In this document: positions 15,001 to 22,800 of the stretch, one piece after another
Layout of the letters: each line of letters opens with the position of its first letter
Position numbering within the stretch: the stretch's first letter is position 1
From: Chrysoperla carnea
Lineage: Eukaryota; Arthropoda; Insecta; Neuroptera; Chrysopidae
Reading direction: 5' to 3'
DNA length: 64,000 bases
Assembly (NCBI RefSeq): GCF_905475395.1
Contig: NC_058338.1
Location: forward strand, 71,249,435-71,313,434
Notes under the pieces: model-generated
Database searches by the model: none
The model's input: the letters and a program-made list of their open reading frames with translations, nothing else
Told to the model about the DNA's origin: nothing
Position numbers and translations under genes: made by a program

Positions 15001-15052
15001 AGATGAATTGAGTAATGAAATTAAAAATAATCGTGATACGTTTATGGTCTAA
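2..15052 (+). CDS. DNA2: DNA2 ATP-dependent helicase/nuclease (spliced gene, 5' end outside window)
   Basis: Nuclease-helicase that trims Okazaki flaps and resects broken DNA ends in the nucleus (and mitochondria in other animals). Twelve exons join with matching phases into about 1059 residues; human DNA2 has 1060. Seen in order: an OB-like N-terminal segment; a RecB-type nuclease with the first Fe-S cysteine in GFMFCHRK, His in IHELLQ, Asp in GLKGKID, E-x-K in PLELKTG and the Q/Y motif QVAVY; the other Fe-S cysteines as C-x2-C-x5-C (FCGNCEQLLVC); then an SF1 helicase with Walker A GMPGTGKT, motif Ia THSAVDN, motif II VDES, motif III GDPEQLPP, QYRMN, VDQFQGRD and RRLNVAITRAK. All catalytic residues are present, so I see no sign of a pseudogene. 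The initiator codon is not resolved. A possible extra 45-nt microexon lies at 14640-14684. Confidence 0.93.
70..585 (+). mobile_element. Decayed transposase fragment (Tc1/mariner-like?)
   Basis: A short open frame in 373-585 contains LQNYRIWGTVNSHEIHEHA, resembling the QNxRIWGxENPxxI(x)E signature of mariner-like transposases; a frame change nearby gives KVTIW, where such proteins have KVTVW. Stops and frame breaks run through the region, so it is not a functional gene. It lies in the DNA2 intron just after the first visible exon. The assignment rests on remembered motifs only. Confidence 0.35.
776..841 (+). repeat. tRNA-like relic with A and B box matches
   Basis: TAGCTCAGATGG at 777-788 fits the pol III A box (TRGCNNAGNNGG) and TTCGATCCC at 816-824 resembles a B box, followed by a TTTT run. 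The T stem does not pair, so it is not an intact tRNA. A tRNA pseudogene or SINE head is possible. Confidence 0.35.
924..1057 (+). CDS. DNA2: DNA2 exon, N-terminal domain
   Basis: Acceptor TTTACAG and donor TG|GTACAT. It encodes LDNWQKCTILSVEVIN and ends NSCLLKQTW, which lines up with the human stretch around LCILRNDW. The split Trp codon (TG|G) joins exactly to the exon at 2188. Confidence 0.8.
1350..2110. repeat. Degenerate ~270-bp tandem repeat in DNA2 intron
   Basis: Three related blocks near 1482, 1753 and 2021 each carry a CATTTGA...TTTCTAAGA-like core followed by CTCATAGG/CTATGAGG text. A similar block (TTCATTTAAC...TTTCTAAGAAATT) occurs near 21820 in an INPP5K intron, so this is probably a dispersed element that is partly tandem here. 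Confidence 0.45.
2188..2635 (+). CDS. DNA2: DNA2 exon, start of nuclease domain
   Basis: Acceptor TTCTTAG, donor AAG|GTATAT, phase 0 end. It encodes DYGYIILCPSILVTGT, the first Fe-S cysteine (GFMFCHRK) and the nuclease His in FLIHELLQ. These match human YGYLILYPDMLISGT, IRCMRRA and VLHEVFQ. Confidence 0.92.
2636..3692. other. DNA2 intron
   Basis: No coding signal seen. The intron holds the fold-back element at 3202-3422; the rest is AT-rich unique-looking sequence. Confidence 0.8.
3202..3422. mobile_element. Fold-back MITE, family A copy 1
   Basis: Near-complete inverted repeat. The left arm begins CCCTGGTGAAAAAATATTTG and the right arm ends with its imperfect complement. The middle contains AATTCAGAG and GTTTTTGGACTGTCTAATTC in both orientations. 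A second copy lies at 11057-11279, also in a DNA2 intron. Confidence 0.8.
3693..3985 (+). CDS. DNA2: DNA2 exon, nuclease active site
   Basis: Acceptor TTTTTTAG, donor AG|GTACGT. It encodes ENLWCPRLGLKGKIDISV, PLELKTGR and HQGQVAVYNMML, which hold the metal-binding Asp, the E-x-K pair and the Q/Y motif of the RecB-like nuclease. Confidence 0.93.
4202..4638. mobile_element. Large fold-back element in DNA2 intron
   Basis: Left arm 4202-4399 and right arm 4435-4638 are imperfect reverse complements, both carrying CAATCGAT and the TAGTCTA/TAGACTA boundary. Bases 4130-4200 are a direct extra copy of the end of the left arm, so the structure has been partly duplicated. It lies in the intron 3986-5382. 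Confidence 0.75.
4727..5343 (-). repeat. Dispersed repeat family D, copy 1
   Basis: Minus-orientation copy of a roughly 550-620-bp repeat that starts AACAAGTGAAAACAAACAAT and ends near GGTATA. Shared internal blocks include GACGGACGG, TTAGGTGATTTTATGAACA and AACTTGGGACTAAACTTA. Other copies lie at 6362-6464, 15934-16487, 27271-27820 and 63404-63663. No coding region or terminal inverted repeat was seen. Confidence 0.8.
5383..5631 (+). CDS. DNA2: DNA2 exon, Fe-S cysteine cluster
   Basis: Acceptor CTTTTCAG, donor AG|GTAAGC. It ends with RFCGNCEQLLVCSVLQ, the C-x2-C-x5-C triplet that with the earlier Cys holds the 4Fe-4S cluster. Human DNA2 has the same spacing in TCKYCSQIGNC. Confidence 0.92.
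5827..6017. mobile_element. Hairpin MITE, family E copy 1
   Basis: Begins AATATTATCAAAGATAATAA. Arms near 5869-5899 and 5981-6010 are inverted (AAATTTCGATTTTTGCCCC and its complement). A shorter copy with the same head and arms lies at 58714-58823. Confidence 0.75.
6362..6464 (-). repeat. Dispersed repeat family D, fragment
   Basis: Only the head of family D (complement of AACAAGTGAAAACAAACAAT plus about 80 bp) is present, ending about 50 bp before the DNA2 exon at 6516. Confidence 0.7.
6516..6710 (+). CDS. DNA2: DNA2 exon, linker after nuclease
   Basis: Acceptor TTGTTTCAG, donor CG|GTAATA. It encodes LTPQHLQYFKHWNQAIQIE, corresponding to human QTHLEYFSLWCLMLTLE. Both split Arg/Ser codons join cleanly to the neighbouring exons. 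Confidence 0.88.
6897..7346. mobile_element. TIR MITE, family B copy 1
   Basis: Terminal inverted repeats of about 90 bp: CCAATCGTCTTAG...TTCACCTCGGAATCTAACG at the left and its complement at the right. It includes GTCCTTAGATATTCA and GGGTCAATATTTATAAATAT, both shared with the copy at 37250-37715 in a CBP intron. Confidence 0.8.
7387..7617 (+). CDS. DNA2: DNA2 exon, beta-barrel region
   Basis: Acceptor TATTTTAG, donor AG|GTATCA. It encodes SEGNYLIVSSTDRVSIAAGFV, comparable to human [23 protein letters not shown]. It lies about 40 bp downstream of an inserted inverted-repeat element (6897-7346). Confidence 0.88.
7618..10133. other. DNA2 largest intron
   Basis: No further exon is needed or seen between the flanking exons, which join in phase. 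The intron contains the 729-bp fold-back at 8997-9725 and otherwise AT-rich sequence. Confidence 0.75.
8997..9725. mobile_element. 729-bp fold-back element with ACAGGGTGGGT ends
   Basis: The ends read ATATACAGGGTGGGT and the exact complement. The arms match imperfectly almost to the centre, for example CCTAAACGGTAAAAGATAGA on the left and TCTATCTCTTACCGTTTAGG on the right. No coding capacity. It is flanked by TATA-rich sequence that could include a TA target duplication. Confidence 0.85.
10134..10432 (+). CDS. DNA2: DNA2 exon, start of SF1 helicase
   Basis: Acceptor TTTTACAG, donor ACTG|GTAAGT. It ends NLMQQKAIYRVFTTKNYLLI followed by NGMPGTG; the Walker A loop is split by the intron and completed as GKT in the next exon. 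Confidence 0.93.
10590..10846 (+). CDS. DNA2: DNA2 exon, Walker A completion and motif Ia
   Basis: Acceptor ATTTCAG, donor ATT|GTAAGT, phase 0 end. It encodes GKTQTLVVLIEILF, motif Ia SNTHSAVDNLLGKL, and VEELEQFYNN, matching human SYTHSAVDNILLKL and LALLEELYNS. Confidence 0.93.
11057..11279. mobile_element. Fold-back MITE, family A copy 2
   Basis: Same ends (CCTGGTGAAAAAATATTTG and complement) and same internal words (CAGTCCAAAAACGTTTAGAA) as the copy at 3202-3422, with similar length. It lies in the DNA2 intron 10847-12016. Confidence 0.8.
12017..12391 (+). CDS. DNA2: DNA2 exon, helicase motifs II-IV
   Basis: Acceptor TTCTTTTAG, donor GAG|GTAAAT. It encodes FDVCIVDESTQI (motif II), ILVGDPEQLPPIV (motif III), MGMEESLFERL and LTLQYRMNKTI. 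Motif II ends in Ser where human has Ala, a tolerated position outside the catalytic DE pair. Confidence 0.94.
12614..13257. mobile_element. TIR element in DNA2 intron
   Basis: Inverted termini of about 40 bp: GGAAGTCCTCAAGAACA at the left, with complement at the right. Inside, two direct copies of a block containing GTAGTGAACTCAAAAA and ACGGTTT occur about 150 bp apart. No transposase frame seen. Confidence 0.75.
13454..13867 (+). CDS. DNA2: DNA2 exon, helicase motif V
   Basis: Acceptor TTTTTTACAG, donor GCT|GTAAGT. It encodes INDIGIITPFQAQVKLLQ and EINTVDQFQGRDKQVILFS, matching human SDIGIIAPYRQQLKII and VNTVDKYQGRDKSIVLVS. Confidence 0.93.
13868..14806. other. Last DNA2 intron
   Basis: Contains two related stretches near 13981-14058 and 14372-14478, sharing GGAGGGAG-like text, GTGTGACAAGG/TGTGCGACAAGG words and a nearby TGACGTAA/ACGTCAC, in part inverted; probably a decayed element. 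It also holds the possible microexon at 14640-14684. Confidence 0.45.
14640..14684 (+). CDS. DNA2: Possible DNA2 microexon (45 nt)
   Basis: Acceptor GTATTCAG, then 15 codons reading DIDVRSPEMASYDMN, then a weak GTAAAA donor. It is phase 0 at both ends, so including it keeps the frame. It would lengthen the loop before RRLNVAITRAK. The protein is also complete without it; only transcripts can decide. Confidence 0.3.
14807..15052 (+). CDS. DNA2: DNA2 last exon
   Basis: Acceptor AATTTTAG, phase 0 start. It encodes LTDRRRLNVAITRAKMKLIL (motif VI with its arginines), then an acidic helical tail ending RDTFMV and TAA. Confidence 0.94.
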   Translation, partial: EYCILTDRRRLNVAITRAKMKLILIGNKDAMLAYKPFQKLFTCFEKHQLKNLIDKVEDFSWENILDELSNEIKNNRDTFMV

Positions 15053-15431
15053 AAGTTTTTAAGCTGTAATAATTATACGTGCCATAAAAAGTGAATTTGG
15101 AGGGTTTGCATTTAGGAATTTTAATTTTTCTGTTTTTATTTAATTATGTAGTTAATATTTACACAGATTAAGGAATTGTTATTTAGATCGCAAAAGTCGC
15201 ACGGGAATAAATTGCGCCATTGGAATGGATTGTATTTATTAACGTTGAAGGAGTCAATTTTTGTTAAGACGAATCTAAAGATTGTTGCCCTGTAAATGGC
15301 TTATGTAATTTCAATTTGGGAAATTTTGATTGCCTAGAGTGGGTACTACGTTTCTTTATATTCCAGGTTTAGTGAATATTTATAATACAACTATTTTTAT
15401 AGGTGAATTTATGTTTAAGTTTTGTAGTTTT

Positions 15432-15458
15432 AATAAATTTTTATATTTTTACAATAAA
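15432..15458 (+). terminator. Candidate DNA2 polyadenylation signals
   Basis: Two AATAAA hexamers, at 15432-15437 and 15453-15458, lie about 380-400 bp past the DNA2 stop codon in a T-rich stretch. They are the natural end of the 3' UTR, but in DNA this AT-rich the motif is frequent by chance. Confidence 0.5.
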
Positions 15459-15933
15459 ACATAAAAATCAAACATTAAATGCTATTTATTTCATGCAAAA
15501 TTGTTACAGAACAATTCAATGACTTCTTGCATTCTATGGCTGAACATATACAAGATATTCCGTGAATGGATACACAAACTTTACACCGTTTTTTACCCGA
15601 CTGTCAAGCAGTGGTTATGTTTTTCGGGCGTATCTAGTACGTATGTATGTACATACATGTACATTTGTTTGTAAATTTTTTTATTACCTCATATCTTCCA
15701 AACAGCCTAATGGATTTAAACATTTAGGGTATTATTATATTTGTCTCAAAAACTCAAGTGTTCCTAGACTAGGTGTTTGAATAAACTAAACAAAATGACG
15801 GATGTTTGAAGCGAAATAGTAATACGTTATTTAAAAAAAATTAATACAATACCTATAGAGTAGGGTATTAAAATAAAGGAAATTAAAAAGCGATTGCAAA
15901 AATATATATATTAATTGGTTAAATTTAATTAAG

Positions 15934-16487
15934 AACAAGTGAAAACAAACAATTGACTGAGTTAATTGTTGAAATACCATGCATAGTCAGTGTTGATTTC
16001 TTTATCACATTACACATACAAACATGTGGCACATACATAACTGATAATCAAGTATAGTACATATTATAAAATTTCCGTCTAATTGGCGCCCTCACGGGTA
16101 AACAGTGATGTTTACGAAAAAATGTTTCAAACAAAAGTTGTTTAATTTTTGATAAGGAACATTTTTTACATTTAAACTTTTGTTCTATCTCTAACGCTTT
16201 ACAAGATGGGTCCTACGGACCCAAGACCCAATTGACCTATGTTGCTCATTTAAGAACTTGACCCCACTTTTTACGTCCTGAGTACGCTGTAAAAATTTCA
16301 ACTTGATATCTTTTTTCGTTTTTGAGTTATTGTGTCCACAGACGGACGGGCAACCGAAAATGGACTAATTAGGTGATTTTATGAACACCTATGACAAAAT
16401 TTTTTTCCTAGCATCATTATTTTTAAGCGTTACAAACTTGGGACTAAACTTAATATACTATGTATATTTCATATATGCATGGTATAA
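15934..16487 (+). repeat. Dispersed repeat family D, copy 2
   Basis: Full-length-looking copy running from AACAAGTGAAAACAAACAAT to ATGCATGGTATAA, in the opposite orientation to copy 1. Confidence 0.85.
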
Positions 16488-16574
16488 TAATAAAATGGGT
16501 TAAAAGTTTTAATACAAGTATAAGATGGTGTTTTTTTTTTTTTTTTGAGCCGACACACTAAAAAGTCTAATATA

Positions 16575-16823
16575 AAATAAATAAATAAAAAATCCGTCTG
16601 GCTTAAAGAAAAATTGAAAAGAATGAAAGTCCAGTAGTTTACATAGCGACTTTAACAGTCGGGGTCCATTAAAAACAAGGCCGATTTAAATCTTCGGGGC
16701 CCATTATTGGGAAGATTTAAATTCCCAATAATGAGCCCCGACTGTTAAAGTCGCTATGTAAACTACTGGACTTTTTCTTTTCAGTTTTTCTTCAACTAGT
16801 CGGGTTTTTTATTTATTTTTTAT
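16575..16823. mobile_element. Fold-back MITE with highly similar arms
   Basis: GTCCAGTAGTTTACATAGCG on the left is repeated as its exact complement on the right, and pairing extends both inward (ACTTTAACAGTCGGGG) and outward to AAATAAATAAAAAA...CC(C)G. The near-perfect inner arms suggest a recent insertion. A diverged relative of the arm occurs at about 4070-4100. Confidence 0.8.
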
Positions 16824-18408
16824 TATTAATTTGTTTTAGGAACTTAACAGTTTTTAATTTAAATTATTTATAAACTTGGAGGCAGACACTGGCACGCAAT
16901 TTCTAGCAAATTGCTAGTGAGGTTCCTTATATGTCTATAATCTAATTACATAATAATAGAAAATTATTTAAAACATATAGTCGTTAAACTGACATGTTTA
17001 AGGTGTAGGTCTGAGAAAACGGCTCATGAAATTTGTAGATCAGTATGAACATTCAATTTTACTAATATTTATTAAACATTTCTGTAAAAATTTGCCGGTT
17101 GTTGAAAAATTTTTATACCCTCGTTTTTCCGGCATGTTGGGAATGGAGGTCACGCCAAAGGGCCCAATATTTTTGTAGACCACTATTATTCTCTCTTATA
17201 ATATTCATTTATCTTACATTCAAGTAAAAACATGACATGTTTTCCGTTTCCCCATTGAAAACGCCCCAATTTCCAAAGTTTTCGTAAATGTAAACGTTGT
17301 AGGTTACACTGAAATGAAGCCACTCACGAAGTTTCGTAAGAGTGTTATTCACAAAACCATACCCCCCTATGTACAGTAGACTAGTACATTAGAATTTCAA
17401 TATAATAAAACACGTAAGTTTCATATTGAATTTATTAACAATACACATATAAGATTATTATAAAAAAATAATAACAATAAATTTTTAAAAATTTAAATAA
17501 AAGCTATTTAAGCAAAACAATAATACCTATTTTTTATTTTTGTTCTTTTCTTAATTTTTTTATATTTTTTAGGTAAAATCTCCGCATCGTTTATTAAAAA
17601 TTTATTTTACAACCATATAATTTGACATAAATGTTATTTACATTATTTGAACTTATTTCCCAAAAATTCACTGGTTTTAATAATACTATTTTGTTTATTA
17701 GCTTTTCAACTAAAATTATTATCTAAGTGCAATTGATTCAACCTAATCCGTTAGCCAAGCTTGCGTATAAATGTTGTCCAATTAAAACAAGTCTAGAATC
17801 ACAAAAAGTTGCGTCTAAATTTAATGTTTGATCAATTGAACAAATCTACAAATTCTAAAACAAGTAAAATGTGTAAAATATAAAAAACTTCCGGCATAAA
17901 ACAGCTAACAAAGACAATTTTTTTTTTTTAAATTTCTGAAGAAAAATTTTGAATTAAATGTGCTACGTTGTCATAAATGAATGTAAAAAGATTGAATATA
18001 ATTAGTAATATAATTTGGCAGAAGCGCAGGGTTTAATTAATTTTATTCCAAATAGATATGTTTAATACATTAACCTGCACTTCCGCTCTCATATGATGGA
18101 AGCTCGTACATTAACTAGAAAAAACCTGTTAATCCTTAAATGACTGAACAGTTTTCATCAATCACACACACCATTCCGATTAAACCAAATAAAAAGATAT
18201 TTTTGGGAGCTACTCCGACAATCGCATTTTTCTGATGGATAAAAACTATCTATTATATTTTAACGCTAAGATGCCAGCGCCACAAGTAGAAAAATTTAAA
18301 TAACTCAGCTAATTTTTTCAATGAATTAAAAGGCAAAAGGTACCTACTTTATTATACATTTTAATGTGCTGTAACTCTTTTATATATGTATGGTGTGTGT
18401 GTGTATGA

Positions 18409-18676
18409 AAGAACATATATAATAAGGACGTAAAACTGGAGTGGAGAAAGTAACAGGAAAAAGGCGTCTATTTGGACGAGATCTAGTCCTTTCGGTTGTT
18501 GCGTACTTTGTACTGCGCGTCAGGCTGTCTTTCGTTTTCAACCACTTAGAGAGCTGATGTGCAGTACGCAACGGCCGATGACTAAAACTCGTCCAGATAA
18601 GCGCCTTAAATTCAGCCACGGACGCTTATAGCTCGGAATAGGACGTTTCATGTCTTTAATTAATATATATATTCTT
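18409..18676. mobile_element. Palindromic MITE, family C copy 1
   Basis: Ends resemble AAGAACATATATATTAA in both orientations. Inner arms include AAGGCG(T/C)(T/C)TAT(T/C)TGGACGAG and complement, and GCGTACTTTGTACTGCGC lies in the middle. The copy at 25991-26272 is inverted relative to this one. Confidence 0.8.
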
Positions 18677-19527
18677 TTGCGTATGGTTTACAAGATTGTA
18701 AACAACATTTCTATTAAATATTATGTATTTTTTGGCGTTGCAAAATGGAGTTCTTTTTTCTATAGCTAGATAGAGCCTTTCCTAGTATTAAAATCCAATA
18801 ATTTTAATTTTATAATCTTTATTATAAAAAATACAATTATTTCAAAGGAAATTTTGGAAAAAACAGAATATTTAGAACGCACAAAAAAAAACCAAAATAG
18901 ATCCTTCCTATGATTTAACGATTGTAATTAACTATTTAATCCAGGTACATTCTGGCTTGCCATTTCGAGAGCCGGGCGTATAATATGTCCTATGTATAAG
19001 ATTCTTACTTTAAATATAAGTAAATAATATAATTTTTGAAGAAAACTTTAAAAATAGCCAACCAAAGTATCACTTTCAATCACGAATTTTAATTTTACGC
19101 CCAATTGAAAGTAGAAAATAGTTATAGAGAGCTGATAGAAAGCGGAGAAAAGGGAAAATGTAAAAAGATATACGCCAAATAAATTCACAACCATGGAGTT
19201 TTCCTAATTTTTGTCTTAACTCTTCTTAAATCATCGAATTCATATATCGATTTTTTAAAATTATAGGTAATAAGTAATAATTAATAGTACAAGAAAATAG
19301 GACACCGCTAGTTAAATTTTCATGATCCGCGTAATCTTTGACATATTGACCAAAAAAAATTTTTTTTTATGTTAAGTTTTGTTGGTACATTCGAAAAATT
19401 ATTGGTGTTAAAGATAAATTTTTTTTTTGTATTTATAAAATTGATTATCCCAACCGCCTTAAAAGTATTAAATTCAGACACAATTTCTGTTTGGCTCGAC
19501 TCTTAATAATTGGTATAATATAAACTA

Positions 19528-19533
19528 TTTATT
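19528..19533 (-). terminator. Candidate INPP5K polyadenylation signal
   Basis: AATAAA on the minus strand, 63 bp past the stop codon, followed by T-rich sequence. It is the first such hexamer after the stop. Confidence 0.5.
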
Positions 19534-19595
19534 TTACCTTTCACCATTTAACATAGTGTTGGTAAGTCATAAAAATAAATACGAAAAAAACACAA

Positions 19596-19874
19596 TTAAT
19601 AGGTGCCAGTTCGTTCATGGTTACGATCAGAACCTTCTCTTTGTTGAATATGGAATGCTTCACTCATACCTAACACACTGACCACATTATGGGGTGTTTG
19701 ACTGAAATATACTAATCGATACATTCCAGCTGATCGGACAATTGATTCCGGAAATTGAACGGAATACGTAGTCCGAATTTGCGAATTATGCGCTCGTCGA
19801 GGCGGTGCCACTGGACTGGAACCTTTTAAAACGTATACATATCCTAGATAATCATCTAGACTGCTAAAACCATC
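19596..19874 (-). CDS. INPP5K: INPP5K exon 8 (SKICH end, stop)
   Basis: Acceptor ATTTTTAG. It encodes DGFSSLDDYLGYVYVLKGS, YSVQFPESIVRSAGMYRLVY and VLGMSEAFHIQ, like the beta-sandwich end of human SKICH, then ends RNHERTGTY and stop. Confidence 0.9.
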   Translation of the reverse strand, partial: DGFSSLDDYLGYVYVLKGSSPVAPPRRAHNSQIRTTYSVQFPESIVRSAGMYRLVYFSQTPHNVVSVLGMSEAFHIQQREGSDRNHERTGTY

Positions 19875-22800
19875 CTAAAAATAATAATAAATACAAATTA
19901 ACCAGCCGTTAACTTCGCTGGAGAACTTCAAATTATAAAAAATCGTCACACGATATTTCCCTTTGACTTCTTGACTCCATTAAGAATACTTGGCCCATTC
20001 CTCAGACATCAAAAAAGCTTTCAACTTAATTTCAATTTTCTGTATCGAGGATCGCTTCCCTCAAATTGTGGTATAGATACTTATATATTTACATCCCCTA
20101 AAGAGGGTCAAAGAAAGGGCTGTTAATGCCTGAAGATTTTCGAGTTTTAAAATACGAAAATCATATAATTTACGTGAATATTTTATTAATCTAGATATGT
20201 TCTCTGGTTCGATTTTTTTACTGTTTCATGTTATGTAACATAAATAATGTTGGATCAAAGCATGGAAAAGTTGCCTGCAGAAAAGTTCAGCGCTTTCTTG
20301 CAGTTCGCTACTTCAGCTACGCAGAACTGTCTTATTAAAAAAATTTTGTACACTAGAAATAAATAAAATGATGGGTTTCACTTACTTTGAATATACCAAT
20401 CCAATCACTTGAAGTAGCTTCAACATCGAGACCCAATTTAACAGTTGCAGAATTCACTTCATCCAAATACCATATGGGAATTGGTAAAAATTCAACCAAT
20501 CTTTCAATGTAATCTTTAAACACCTGTAAGTTGCCAAAAATTTTAAAATTAACATTATTAATAAAATCGTAACAAAATTTTTTATTTTTATTGGTAGGAG
20601 GTCAAATGCGAATCTAAAAAAATTTGTTGCATGGGGAAATAAAAGCTTTTCAAGAACATTTTTTATTAATTAACAATTGTATATTTTTGATGCTTTTGCT
20701 TTTTAGTTTATTCGTTTTCTACTGACACTGGCCCATTAGTTTCCTTGAAAACAATAAAATCTGGTACAGTTTGCGATTGAACGACAAGTTTCTGAAATAT
20801 TTAATTAAATGAGTTCGGGATATCGCCCTGCTACCATTTTGAGCAACCTGCACATTCAACCTTGAGATATCAATTAAAATTCTAAGTGATATCTCAAGGT
20901 TGAAAATTTATCTCTAAATCTGTCACAAGAAGTCGCATGCGTAAGAAAAGCGAAAACATTATATTTGCCCTTGTAAGCAATTTTAGAAAAATGGCCTTAT
21001 AAAATTTTTTTTCTTATAACTCATATTCTATTTTTTCAGAATGCCCTTCCCCCCTGACTCATTGGCTAGCGACGCTCCTGGCTCTATCATATTTGCTGAA
21101 TTAATTGTATGATGGAATCTAGCATCAGAAAACGATAGTCAAATTGTACACTAATATTGATCAAGTCTGAAAAATGAATACACAAAGTTGAAATTTTTCT
21201 TAACGTACCTTCACTTTAAATTCACTGGTTACAGGTTTATGATCACTTATTACATACTGGTCATGACTCTTATACGATAGTTGTTCTAAAAATAATGTAA
21301 CATTTTCATAATTATCTTTATTTACACGATACAAAATACGATCACACCACGAGGGCCTCCGTCTGAAAAATTTTAATTACAATTATTTAAGTAATAAACA
21401 ATTTTCTACATTTATTATTGTCCAAATAATATTTACTTTAGATCGTATGTTGATGTTCCCGTTTCAAATTTGAATGTTGGAGGAAAATTTGGTAAGTTTT
21501 CACTTAATTCACTAAATGCATCACCAGATTCCATAACTAACTTCAATTGATCCTTTTCTAACAACTGTTTATATTGTCCTTTTTTTATGAGTAATTCAAT
21601 TTCTTGTGCTGATAGCGTACCGTCATTAGATAAACGAAAGTTTAGATCACCCAACCAAAATACGTAGCTGAAAAATAATACGTGTTAAGGTTATTTTACT
21701 ATTTTATTTGCACTCGGTTTTTGTTATTTAATAGACAAACTCAAAAAAATCAAAAACATTTTGTTCGGTTTTTGGATTGATTCACTAAAGTAACTACAAC
21801 CCAAAAATCACGAAAATCTAGTTCATTTAACTGCAAATTAGTTCATTTAACAAAAATTTTCTAAGAAATTACCTAAAATTAAAAACAACAAAATTTTCTC
21901 ATCTTTTGAAATTTTTTAATTATTATTTTTTTCTTATTAATATTTTCTTAAATTTTCGTACCTTTTTAAAAATCACAAACAACATTTTGTTTCGGAATTT
22001 AATAAAACTTAGTGTATAGGGTAATTTTGACCCATAAAATACAAAAATTGGGTTTTTTTGACCATTGGTCGAGTATTTTCTATAAACTCTCCCGAAATTT
22101 TACACAGTCTTACTTTTTTGAAAATTTGGCAGTATCACGAGAACTGTTATTTGCCAATTAAACTGGATTTAAATGTTTTTGGGTCCTTTTTCAGCTTTTA
22201 CTTACTCATGGAAAAAAATAGTACTTGTTTCCCTAATATGGTACTCTTGTTGTTTGACAATAGAATTGTAATCGTCGATGCGATCTTGTAGGAGATGATC
22301 ATGTGCTGCTAAATGCGAGTTTACAATGCAGATAGAACATCCGTATATATTTAATCGAATGCTAACTGCACCCTTGTTACCCTGGAATTTAACGTAAAAT
22401 AATTGTAATTTAACATTTAAGAGTTTCACTAGCATTTAAGAGTTTCAGCAGCACACCAGAGCTTGTTTCACGTGAAAACCCATAGTTTTACCGTTTTTAC
22501 TGTAAGTCTAGCTCCTAATCTAAGTGAAGATTGGAATCGGGATTTACGTCACAGAAGGCTTAATCATTTAGGTCTCAAGAACCCGATCGGGTGGTAACTC
22601 ACTTATTCGTTAATGTCACTAATAGAGACGATATACCCACAACCAAATATTGAAAAGAACAAAATTTTTATACAAAATTTTACCTAAATTTTAAAAAGCT
22701 GTATTTCTGCGAAAAATCATCGAATTTGAACCCGAAACTGCTCATTTGAAAAATTATTCCTTCTGGTTTTTGAAACCATGCCTTAAAAATTTTCATCAGT

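Larger units (their letters stand above)
15053..19595. other. Spacer between DNA2 and INPP5K
   Basis: The two genes are convergent. The first 430 bp are DNA2 3' UTR. After that come a family D repeat, a fold-back at 16575-16823, AT-rich sequence without coding signal, and a family C MITE at 18409-18676. Short open frames here are not supported by composition or homology. Confidence 0.7.
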
